Shown here in pieces: positions 14,243-22,491 of a stretch of DNA of 29,670 nt (positions are counted from its first letter, which is position 1; every line of letters begins with the position of its first letter). The notes under the pieces are model-generated. The model made no database searches. It saw only the letters and a list, made by a program, of their open reading frames with translations, and had not been told where the DNA came from. Source of the stretch: a virus. The DNA is taken from IMG/VR virus record IMGVR_UViG_3300009181_000250, positions 1 through 29,670 of that record. The stretch is one strand, 5' to 3'. The translations under genes and the position numbers were made by a program.

Positions 14243-14443
14243 TTACTTTACTAGCCCTCTGAGAAGTTCTTTGATCTCTTGCATATCATTTTTCAAACCT
14301 GCAATGTCTTGTTCAACCATATCCAACTTCTGCTCTTTTTGCTTTCGCTTTTTATACGCATCGAGAGCCTTGTTATCTTTATTTATAAGAGCCCCCGTTG
14401 CAGGATTTTTAAATATGCCAGGTACGTCAGTCTTATATTCCAT
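14243..14443 (-). CDS. Short coiled-coil phage protein
   Basis: A 66-residue protein. The N-terminus (GIFKNPATGALINKDNKALD, then AYKKRKQKEQK) leads to a 25-residue helix with heptad spacing (LDMVEQDIAGLKNDMQEIKE, LLRGLVK). This 'NPxTGALxNxDxxALxxYK plus coiled coil' layout is common in small T4-like phage virion genes of unknown role. The start overlaps the end of the beta-helix gene by 11 bases. It may be an oligomerising or scaffold factor; this is inference. Confidence 0.65.
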   Translation of the reverse strand: MEYKTDVPGIFKNPATGALINKDNKALDAYKKRKQKEQKLDMVEQDIAGLKNDMQEIKELLRGLVK

Positions 14444-15203
14444 TTGTTTTCCGTCTCGCTATAATTCTATCTTGTGTATCACCACTCAGAATGCGCCTAA
14501 TAAGGTCTTTCTCATCAATATCTTTTAGGTCTTCTTCGCGGTCTGTGCAATCATAGAAGTCTAAGACACTGAGTAAAGAACTGAGCCACTTCTTTGAAAC
14601 GTCTTTAGGATGCCCGAAAGATCGAATTAGTATAGACCCTTTGCTTCTCCATAAACTAGGTGGTAGTACAATGCAACCGACTGTGATATGATGGTCTGTA
14701 ACGATAACGGTAGAAGGTAAAGCGCCAGACACAACTAGAGGTTTTTTAGTACACACACAAGTAGCAAATACTTTCACATACTCAGATACATCGGCCTTGC
14801 CATACACTCTCGCATCTTCATAGATTTCTGCTGAGTTTCTGACAATAGCATCATCGTAGACTTCACACTCACCAAAAACTTGAGCTTGATCCATGATCTT
14901 AGCTTTGCCATAAACTCTTGCATTACCACTGATACGAGCATTACCACTTACAACTGCATTTCCGTATACTCTCGCATCACCATATACTCTCGCATCATTA
15001 GTCACAAATGCTTCACCGTATACTCTGGCATATCCATCTATCTTAGCATCACCGTATACTCTAGCTTGCCCGTAAACCATTGCGTATGGCCCAACAAAGA
15101 CGGTATCATCTATCATCACCGTATCAGCTACGATGCCTCCACCCTTCGAATGTTTATGTGCAGGTACTAATCCTTCACCAAAATCAAAATTGAAATTATC
15201 CAT
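14433..15203 (-). CDS. Left-handed beta-helix (hexapeptide-repeat) protein
   Basis: About 256 residues from ATG 15203 (MDNFNFDFGEG), with GAGG ten bases upstream; a GTG at 15209 is an alternative start. HKHSKGGGIV is followed by over 15 hexapeptide-like turns such as ARVYGDAKI, DGYARVYGEAFV and ARVYGNAVVSGNARI, up to about residue 155. This is the coil geometry of left-handed beta-helices. The last 100 residues (CTKKPLVVSGALPSTVIVTD, HHITVGCIVLPPSLW, then an acidic and basic helical tail) are a separate domain. Bacterial relatives include acyltransferase-like proteins, but no transferase catalytic residues are evident, and in a fibre locus a structural role is more plausible. Confidence 0.65.
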   Translation of the reverse strand: MDNFNFDFGEGLVPAHKHSKGGGIVADTVMIDDTVFVGPYAMVYGQARVYGDAKIDGYARVYGEAFVTNDARVYGDARVYGNAVVSGNARISGNARVYGKAKIMDQAQVFGECEVYDDAIVRNSAEIYEDARVYGKADVSEYVKVFATCVCTKKPLVVSGALPSTVIVTDHHITVGCIVLPPSLWRSKGSILIRSFGHPKDVSKKWLSSLLSVLDFYDCTDREEDLKDIDEKDLIRRILSGDTQDRIIARRKTNGI

Positions 15204-15231
15204 TATCACAACACCTCATAAAATGTATATA

Positions 15232-18200
15232 TTAGATTTGTAGAGCGATTGTTCTCAAATCAGCCACTCTTGGCACAACTGCTGAGTTTGAGGCCATCAG
15301 ACCTACCTTGATAGCGAAGTACTTGTATCCAGTGAAGACAATTCCTTGACTATTGGTATACTGAACTTGCCCTTGTGACCCTGTCATATAAGAACTTGCG
15401 AAGTCAAACTCATACTCTTTGAAGTCATCGCGGTTAGAAAGTGATGAGTAAACGCTATCGCCATTTCCACCCTTTTCCAATTCAATCCAGCTTCTTGCTA
15501 CAAAACTATCAGAATCTTCACCGTTGAGTATCTTAACCCATACACGAACGTCTGTGTTAGGTGGTCTGTATGCAGTAAGAACGATCTTGATATCTTCCGC
15601 ATCTTGCCCTTCTGCAAGGGTTACTGTCTTAGATATATATCTGTTACCTAGATAACCACCAGAAGAACCACCTTCACCAGTTGCATCATTGTTGATGATG
15701 TTATCAACGTAAACGGTATGTGTTCTTGACAAGTCGAGAACAGGTGAAAGGAAGTTAGTTGCGGTTGACATAGACACACGGATCTTATTTGATCTGTCAC
15801 TAGAAAGCGATGCAATCTCATTCGATCTTGAGTAGAGGGCCTGCTCTGTAGAGAAGTAGTAGTTCTCATTAGGATTGATCTTGGTATAGCTACCCATAGT
15901 GCCTGTGTTTGAATAGGTCTGCATTTCGAAGTCGATGGATGTCTTGTTGAATGTTAGATATCCAGGTTCAAAGTCTGCAACAGAGTAACGGAAGTTTTGA
16001 ATCGTCTGAATGGTTGCATAATCACCAGTTGTAGTATTTCTGATGTAGTCATTCTGTGCAAAGTAACCATTAGATGAGGTTAGAGTTACTAGGTTCAAGT
16101 TTGCGCTTGACTTAAACTTACTCAACTGCCCACGCCCATTTGTCAAGCTGCTTACAGTTGCAGAGATGCTTGTCATGTAAGCATTAGCTCTACGAATCTG
16201 CAAGGTCTCACCAGACACATAGTTGGTATTTGACATAGTATAGACAGAACCACTGATACCGACAACGCTTGAGTTCGCATTTGATGTTCGACCAATCAGC
16301 AAGTCTGTTACGTTGATTGTGCCGTTAGCTGTAAGTGTTAGCTTGTCGCCTGTTGTCAAGAACTCGCCATATCTGGTTAGTTCGTTAGATACGTTAGCAA
16401 CGCTAAGTTTTTCAACACCTCTATTACCGATGATGGCCTGCCCTGTCGTACCGGTTGTGAAGTCTGCACGATATGCAATGCAAGTCAAATCCATATCTGG
16501 AACAATATCCCAGTTGAGGTTGTTATTGGTTGTATACATTGTTCCGCTCATTGGGCGAGCAGTAACAGGTGTATTGGTATTGATATCGTTTTCACCAAGT
16601 CTTGATACCCAGAAGTAGTAGTTTGGATTTACAGCCTCAGGGTGCATAATGAAGGCATACTGTGTCTTATTGTACAAGAATAGTGGTGATGCAAATCTCA
16701 CTCTCAATGGATTATCTGTACCATTTGTAGAGATTGGAATATCAGCATTCTTGATCCATACTTCAGATAGAGGAATTTGGTTTCTGGTAATCTTGCCACC
16801 ACTATCCATTTCACGAATCTCGAACCAGCAACCAAGAGTTGGATGCTTCTGAGCGACAAACACATCTATACTTGTAAGGAACATACCTTCTTCGCCGTCA
16901 GGTGCGCGGGCCACAAATGAATAGGCCAAGCAAGACTTGCCACCACCGCCGCCACCTTGTACAATCTGAGGTACGTTCTCAAATCCTGATGTGAAATATC
17001 CTTGTGAAACTTCTTTCTGCTGAGGAATAACTTGACGAACAGTCAGAATTGTGTTCTGCTTCTGCTGGATCAATCCCTGTGCAGTGAAGTAACCAACACC
17101 AAGCGTTGTTGCATCTTCAGCACTATTTGTTGGGCTGTCGGTTAGTATAACTCTCTTTGAACCTGTTGTAAATCTTTTTTCTGAAGGTAGTCTCAGCAAG
17201 AAGAATACAACACCTTCAGCATCAGCCTTTAGATTAGATCCTTCAGAACTTGCCGTCTTCGTCAATCTTGAAGCATTGAATTCTGCTTCTGTAAGTGGTG
17301 TAACATAAGAACTCAGATTCTGCTCATCAAAGTATGCGTAGAATCTTGCATAAGGTTTCAATCCTCGCCCTGAAACCTTGATTGTCTGTGGGCGAATATA
17401 TGGTACAATTCTAACATCAACGACTTTATTACCAAGAGCTTGTGTATCACTATTGACAATCAAGAAGTTATCGATACCTGTACGAGCGGTATTGTAGATG
17501 GTTTCGATGGTGACGTTTGTAGAGTTCGTATATTGGTTAGCAATTGACTGTGCTTCTTCTTTTGAAGAATATGTTCCAACATAATTTGGATTCTTGCTTT
17601 CACCACCAGATTCACCATCTACTGAACCTCTATAAACGGCATAACCAGTGATGTTTGTTCTCCAAGCATCCCACTCGGTCACAAGCCCAGCATCTAGCTC
17701 TGTTACTTCTTGGTCTGTTGGACCAAATGTGAGTGCTGCGTCAGGTGCAAATTGAGTATCGACCCACACATCGCTGTCAGGTGAAAGTACCAGATTACCG
17801 ATGAAGCGATATGTTGTTCTTTCGGTATTTCTCGTTGTCGTCACACGGGCCTGGTTTGCAAAGGCTACTTCAGAATATGCAAGAGTAATGATATCATTGC
17901 TTCTTGCTACACCTGAACCAGAGATGTAATCATAGTCAAATGATTCCATCGTATATGTTGGGCGAATAGATTTTTCTTTTGGATCAACGACAATCTTGTA
18001 GTCTGGATTTGTTGTTGCACCTAAGATATGGCTGGTGAATGTATCAACAAAGACACCATTCTTAAATCTATTTAATCCATTAGTATCCAGTATTTGAAAA
18101 TCAATAGCAGATTTTTCAAGCAGAGAAAGGGTTGTATAGTACTCAAGATTTACGATACGGTCTTTAAGAACACCGATATCACGCATTGTCTGTCTGATAG

Positions 18201-21126
18201 GTGCAATTCTGGTGAACCAAGAAGATAGGTCTTTTCTACCGATAGCTTGCCCTGCATATGGAGAGATAGAAGGATATGGTGTGATGTTGAGTACGGCCAG
18301 AGCCATAGCATTGTCTGGTGTGCGAGGTGTGATAGGTATAACTGAAGGCACACCACGAATTGTTGAGAAGTTTCCGTCTTGGTCAACAACTACCATATCT
18401 CTTCTTGATAGGTAATATGAATAGTCATATGTGATTGTGCTACCTGAAGCAGGTATTCTCAAACCGCTACCAGAATAGTAGAATGTTGTTGAGACCAAAG
18501 GATTTGTTGTTGCGCCACCAACTGTTGTAGAATCGGATGCTGTGATTGTTTTCACAGGTCTGAAATCAACATGGTTTCTCAGGTCATATTGCTGCCCTGA
18601 TGTAGGTGATTTATAGACTGGGATATTTTCAGTCTTGATGGTATTTGATGCAACACCAGTATCATCGATTGGATATGAATCCACAGAGAAGTAACCAACA
18701 CCGGCAGTGAAGTCTGGATAGAAATAGTCTAGGTTTACGAGCAAGTAATCTGTCGCACCAAGAGTTACATTTGGAGTTATGGTGCCGAGATCATAGTGCC
18801 CATCTCTCTGCCCACTATCAACTTTGAATGATGAAGTTATATCGGTGCCGTCTACTAGAGATGCTGGCGCAGAACCAGTCTTCTTCACAATATTGTTAAT
18901 CTTGTAGACATCTGAGAAGCCAAGTGTGAATGGGCCAGAAATGCCAGCTGTAGCACAATTGATGATTACATAGCGAGACTTTCTGAGAAGCTTGTTGCTC
19001 TGGCTAGCTGCTGTTCTAGATACTCTTGAAGTAACTGTAGCGGCTACTGTAGTTCCATAACTCTCTTTAAGGTCGATAGCAAGAGATGTTGATGTAGAAG
19101 ATACGGCACGGGTTACACCAGTATTACCTTTTGTTGTAAGGTCGATGATATCACCAGTCTTGTAGGCCTTGAACAGAGTTGCTGATGAAACGGTAGATGC
19201 TGGTACCGAAGTGAGGTTAAGAGATGATGAACTTGCAATGCTTTCGATAAAGTATGTACCAGCCACACCAGAGATTTCTAGCTTATCACCAACATTGAGA
19301 ACGGTATCATATGCAGTACCTGTACCTGTTAGAGTTTTACCAGTATTAGATGCGGTACCACCAACTCGAACATTGATACTGGCATCAAAAGATAGTGTTA
19401 TTTCACGTTTTTGTGTTGCAGAAAGTGCAGCAGAAATACCATAAGGAGTAACTTCGTTTGTAATGCTATAAGGAATAGTAAGTGTACCGGCTGAAGCTAT
19501 TGATAGCCCACTAGCAGTTTTCTTGAATGTGAATGTAGTATCATTTGATGTATCTGAGCTATCTTTTATCTTACGAACGCTATTAGAACCAACATAGTAT
19601 AGTAGTGGTGTTAGAGATGCTTCTTGTAGAACTGCTGTGTTTGAACTGCTGAGAACAATGTCAGCACCAAAATCGGCCAAGGTAGCATCATTATAATACA
19701 AGCTCTTTACGCTAGAGAATGAGTTTGTTCCATTCATCTTGATATCTAGCAGATAAACATCTAGCTTACCTGTTGGTGTACCAAGAGTTCCTGAATTGTA
19801 CTCGATTGTCTTGAGTATAGCTGAACCGATATTGTTACCGGTTTGGGCGCCTGTTGAAAAGAGTGTATTAGATAGTCTGGCCTGAGCCTTATCATAAAGT
19901 TGAATTGTCAACCCTTGGTCGAGAGTTGGTGATCCTACAGCTTCTTTAACGGTGACATATGAACCCATAGTAGCTGAAGAAAGCTGAGAGTTCACATAGT
20001 TATAGTCTGCTGACTTATCAACTTCAAGGAATGTAGTTGTTAGTGGGCCAACCTCGAAACCTTTAACATATGCCAGCCCTGGTTCAACACCAATAGAAAG
20101 CAACGATGTGTTACCATTAGCCGCAGATGTTAGCAATCCGCCATTATTAGCGATGTCAAGATGTTCACGAATACGAATGTTCATACCGGTCACATAATAG
20201 TCACCAGACTCATCGAATGTTCTCTTAGCTAGTTCGCTGCGAAGGATATTATATTGTGAACGCTCAAATGTCGTCTGGATAATACCGTCTTTGATTGTGA
20301 ATAGGGTTACGAAGTCTGGTGGGCCAATATCATCATTGATATCCACAACAGTCAGCACAGGATCAAGTTTGAATCTATCTGCACCAGGTGCTGAGTAGTT
20401 AGAGGCCTCTTGAGCAGGATCAAGAAGAGATGTGTCATCTGAACTGCGGATAATATCTTCACCAACAAGGAAACCAACCTTACAGGTTGGCGTATCGCTG
20501 TACTTGCTCAGAATTGTTTTCTGACCTGAGAATGAAATGAAATGTTCTTTAGCAAAGAAAACACCATCTTCGATTGAGAAGATAGAACCTTTACCAGTAG
20601 GATCAGTGTTGAGAACAACCAGTGTACCAACATCTTCTGCGTACAGAGTTTCACCGGCTTGGAATGTTTTAACTTGAGAGTTTGCATTAGAAACATTGGT
20701 GTAGTTAATCATCAATGTTTTTGTGTCAGATGTGGTTTCTACACCGTCTTCGATAATTTCAACATACGCTGTAATACCTGAAGTGTTACCTGTTATAATC
20801 TTGTTTTGGAATAGTGAGAGGTTGACTTCATTGTTGCTAGAGTCGGTATCTTTAACCTTGACATACCAGATTGGATTACCTGTTGTAGCACACTCCAGTG
20901 TGAATGCACCAGGAAGAACGATACTACCTTCACGAAAAACATGTTTACCAAAGCTATCGATCTGATGCTGAAGCATCGACTGTACTTGAGTGAGTTCTCT
21001 GGCCTGAACAGCATAACCTGGGCGGAAAAGAATACGATGGAAGTTCTTCGTCTTATCGAAGTCATCGTAGTAAGGTGTTACGTTAAAGTCTGTTCTAAGA
21101 GTACTCGTATTTGCTTCAAAAGTCAT
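15232..21126 (-). CDS. Very large virion/tail fibre protein, DUF4815-type
   Basis: A 1964-residue protein. The N-terminus matches the phage family I know as DUF4815: VTPYYDDFDKTKNFHRILFR at 17-36, PGYAVQARELTQVQSMLQ, then GSIVLPGAF by residue 73. Residues 80-1000 include Thr/Ser-rich beta domains and the motif YDLRNHVDFRPV. A six-glycine run precedes KSCLAYSFVARAPDGEEGMF at about residue 1390, beginning a conserved block (VDVFVAQKHP-like, FEIREM, SPLFLYNKTQYAFIMHPE, YYFWVSRLGE). The C-terminal 250 residues are jelly-roll-like (VTLAEGQDAEDIKIVLTAYR, ARSWIELEKG, YKYFAIKVGL). In this gene order it lies where T4 places gp9 and gp10, so a peripheral baseplate or fibre-anchor role is likely, but homology to those proteins is not visible. 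Confidence 0.75.
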   Translation of the reverse strand: MTFEANTSTLRTDFNVTPYYDDFDKTKNFHRILFRPGYAVQARELTQVQSMLQHQIDSFGKHVFREGSIVLPGAFTLECATTGNPIWYVKVKDTDSSNNEVNLSLFQNKIITGNTSGITAYVEIIEDGVETTSDTKTLMINYTNVSNANSQVKTFQAGETLYAEDVGTLVVLNTDPTGKGSIFSIEDGVFFAKEHFISFSGQKTILSKYSDTPTCKVGFLVGEDIIRSSDDTSLLDPAQEASNYSAPGADRFKLDPVLTVVDINDDIGPPDFVTLFTIKDGIIQTTFERSQYNILRSELAKRTFDESGDYYVTGMNIRIREHLDIANNGGLLTSAANGNTSLLSIGVEPGLAYVKGFEVGPLTTTFLEVDKSADYNYVNSQLSSATMGSYVTVKEAVGSPTLDQGLTIQLYDKAQARLSNTLFSTGAQTGNNIGSAILKTIEYNSGTLGTPTGKLDVYLLDIKMNGTNSFSSVKSLYYNDATLADFGADIVLSSSNTAVLQEASLTPLLYYVGSNSVRKIKDSSDTSNDTTFTFKKTASGLSIASAGTLTIPYSITNEVTPYGISAALSATQKREITLSFDASINVRVGGTASNTGKTLTGTGTAYDTVLNVGDKLEISGVAGTYFIESIASSSSLNLTSVPASTVSSATLFKAYKTGDIIDLTTKGNTGVTRAVSSTSTSLAIDLKESYGTTVAATVTSRVSRTAASQSNKLLRKSRYVIINCATAGISGPFTLGFSDVYKINNIVKKTGSAPASLVDGTDITSSFKVDSGQRDGHYDLGTITPNVTLGATDYLLVNLDYFYPDFTAGVGYFSVDSYPIDDTGVASNTIKTENIPVYKSPTSGQQYDLRNHVDFRPVKTITASDSTTVGGATTNPLVSTTFYYSGSGLRIPASGSTITYDYSYYLSRRDMVVVDQDGNFSTIRGVPSVIPITPRTPDNAMALAVLNITPYPSISPYAGQAIGRKDLSSWFTRIAPIRQTMRDIGVLKDRIVNLEYYTTLSLLEKSAIDFQILDTNGLNRFKNGVFVDTFTSHILGATTNPDYKIVVDPKEKSIRPTYTMESFDYDYISGSGVARSNDIITLAYSEVAFANQARVTTTRNTERTTYRFIGNLVLSPDSDVWVDTQFAPDAALTFGPTDQEVTELDAGLVTEWDAWRTNITGYAVYRGSVDGESGGESKNPNYVGTYSSKEEAQSIANQYTNSTNVTIETIYNTARTGIDNFLIVNSDTQALGNKVVDVRIVPYIRPQTIKVSGRGLKPYARFYAYFDEQNLSSYVTPLTEAEFNASRLTKTASSEGSNLKADAEGVVFFLLRLPSEKRFTTGSKRVILTDSPTNSAEDATTLGVGYFTAQGLIQQKQNTILTVRQVIPQQKEVSQGYFTSGFENVPQIVQGGGGGGKSCLAYSFVARAPDGEEGMFLTSIDVFVAQKHPTLGCWFEIREMDSGGKITRNQIPLSEVWIKNADIPISTNGTDNPLRVRFASPLFLYNKTQYAFIMHPEAVNPNYYFWVSRLGENDINTNTPVTARPMSGTMYTTNNNLNWDIVPDMDLTCIAYRADFTTGTTGQAIIGNRGVEKLSVANVSNELTRYGEFLTTGDKLTLTANGTINVTDLLIGRTSNANSSVVGISGSVYTMSNTNYVSGETLQIRRANAYMTSISATVSSLTNGRGQLSKFKSSANLNLVTLTSSNGYFAQNDYIRNTTTGDYATIQTIQNFRYSVADFEPGYLTFNKTSIDFEMQTYSNTGTMGSYTKINPNENYYFSTEQALYSRSNEIASLSSDRSNKIRVSMSTATNFLSPVLDLSRTHTVYVDNIINNDATGEGGSSGGYLGNRYISKTVTLAEGQDAEDIKIVLTAYRPPNTDVRVWVKILNGEDSDSFVARSWIELEKGGNGDSVYSSLSNRDDFKEYEFDFASSYMTGSQGQVQYTNSQGIVFTGYKYFAIKVGLMASNSAVVPRVADLRTIALQI

Positions 21127-21141
21127 TTCTTATTGCTCTCT

Positions 21142-22464
21142 TTAAAACTTGATGACGATCTTGAAATCTTCGGTCTGATCGGCCGCTCTCGTAATTGGTA
21201 AAATGTTGTTGACGTAGAGTATCTGCCCGGAGTATCTCATAAGTTCTGGTTCAATGATGTTGGTTACGAACCTTGCTGTAGAACTGTTAGCGCCTACAAG
21301 AGACTGTGAGGTTGGTGATCCTGTTGTATTTATCAGTTTAACCACGCCGTTTGTAGAGTCCCAAGAAACAATTTTACCATTGAAGAATGATGTATCAAAG
21401 CTACCGCCCTGATATACAATCTCGTCTAGGTCATAATCACCAGATCCTATGGTAGATATTGTATGAGTTTGTGCAAACGTCAGATTGGTGGACACATTGC
21501 TGTCAGTTTTCTTTGGATCTATAAGAAGAGCGATCTGTCTATAGTCGTTCGATATGTCAAAAACTCCTTGCTCAGTATTTCTGAGCGATCCATTGACCAT
21601 AGCATACGAAGCACCCAGCTCATATATTGGATCACTTCCGTGCCCACCTGAAGGTGAGATTATGGCTCTTGCTGTTGCATCTGCTCCACCGCCACCTGAT
21701 ATAGAGACGGTCGCATAGCTATAACCAAAACCATAATCATTCACTGTTATGCTAGATATGGTATTTGATACCGTATTTACTGTTGCTGAGGCTGAAGCGG
21801 ATTCTCCATCACCAGCAATAGTTACAGATACGTTTGCAGGGTCTGTAAAATTACGCCCACCATTTGTGAGTAGAATAGAATCTATTTGCCCTTCGATGGC
21901 CTGATTTTGAACTTGCCATTGCAATGAGCCGTCGTCAGAAGTCAATGCTCTTACAGGCGTATACTGTGAAGTGGTAAATCTTAATTGGTCACCATCAGAA
22001 ACACTATACATATATTTCCAAACATAACCGTCAGACGTTTCAGAGAACGCGGCCGGATTGATAGCTGTTGGTTCTACAGTTGAGAACGAACTATTTGCAT
22101 TTGATATACACTTATAGACATTATACTCACTTGTCAAAATATAAAATTGAGTGTTACCATCATACAGATTGCTGTTTGTATGGTCGTAAGCAATGTACTT
22201 TGTATTTGCAGCCCAATCAAATCGAGGAATAACATGAACAATGTCACCAGAAAAAAGTCTTTTTCCGCCTATCATATTCTGCCAGATTTGATTTACTGTA
22301 GCTACTGATGTGTTTGCAATGTCAGGATTTGAATCGTTAGCCCATGAAGTAACTTTACCAAAAGTCATATAGAGACTAGTATTTGCTACCGTTCTTGAAG
22401 GTGCAAGTCTAAACTGATCTGCGGCATATACTCGCATATTTGTGAATGTTGCTGATGAACTCAT
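21142..22464 (-). CDS. gp8: Baseplate wedge protein gp8
   Basis: A 440-residue baseplate wedge protein; T4 gp8 has 334 residues. Recognised from FRLAPSRTVANTSLYMTFGK, the WxxDxxPD-like 'WANDSNPDIA', NMIGGKR, VIPRFDW, NTQFYILTSEYNVYKCI and GYVWKYMYSVSDGD (about 142-155), and its location after gp6 and the gp7-like gene. In T4, gp8 joins the gp6-gp7-gp10 wedge arms. The extra length is explained largely by an insertion at about 192-290 holding two GxGY-type repeats (NGGRNF and DYGFGYSYATVSISGGGG), the kind also present in the two other wedge proteins. AGAGGA precedes the start and TATAAATA lies 19 nt upstream. Confidence 0.85.
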   Translation of the reverse strand: MSSSATFTNMRVYAADQFRLAPSRTVANTSLYMTFGKVTSWANDSNPDIANTSVATVNQIWQNMIGGKRLFSGDIVHVIPRFDWAANTKYIAYDHTNSNLYDGNTQFYILTSEYNVYKCISNANSSFSTVEPTAINPAAFSETSDGYVWKYMYSVSDGDQLRFTTSQYTPVRALTSDDGSLQWQVQNQAIEGQIDSILLTNGGRNFTDPANVSVTIAGDGESASASATVNTVSNTISSITVNDYGFGYSYATVSISGGGGADATARAIISPSGGHGSDPIYELGASYAMVNGSLRNTEQGVFDISNDYRQIALLIDPKKTDSNVSTNLTFAQTHTISTIGSGDYDLDEIVYQGGSFDTSFFNGKIVSWDSTNGVVKLINTTGSPTSQSLVGANSSTARFVTNIIEPELMRYSGQILYVNNILPITRAADQTEDFKIVIKF

Positions 22465-22483
22465 TTAATCCTCTGATTCTTTA

Positions 22484-22491
22484 TATTTATA
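22484..22491 (-). promoter_or_regulatory. T4-type late promoter element TATAAATA
   Basis: An exact TATAAATA overlapping the TAA stop of the gp7-like gene and ending 19 nt before the gp8 ATG, with AGAGGA in between. Best candidate for internal late re-initiation within the baseplate block. Confidence 0.55.

Noticed and set aside
14433-15203. Possible acetyltransferase (hexapeptide-repeat enzyme)
   Set aside because: The turns fit a left-handed beta-helix, but no catalytic His loop or acyl-CoA-binding extension is evident, and the locus is structural.
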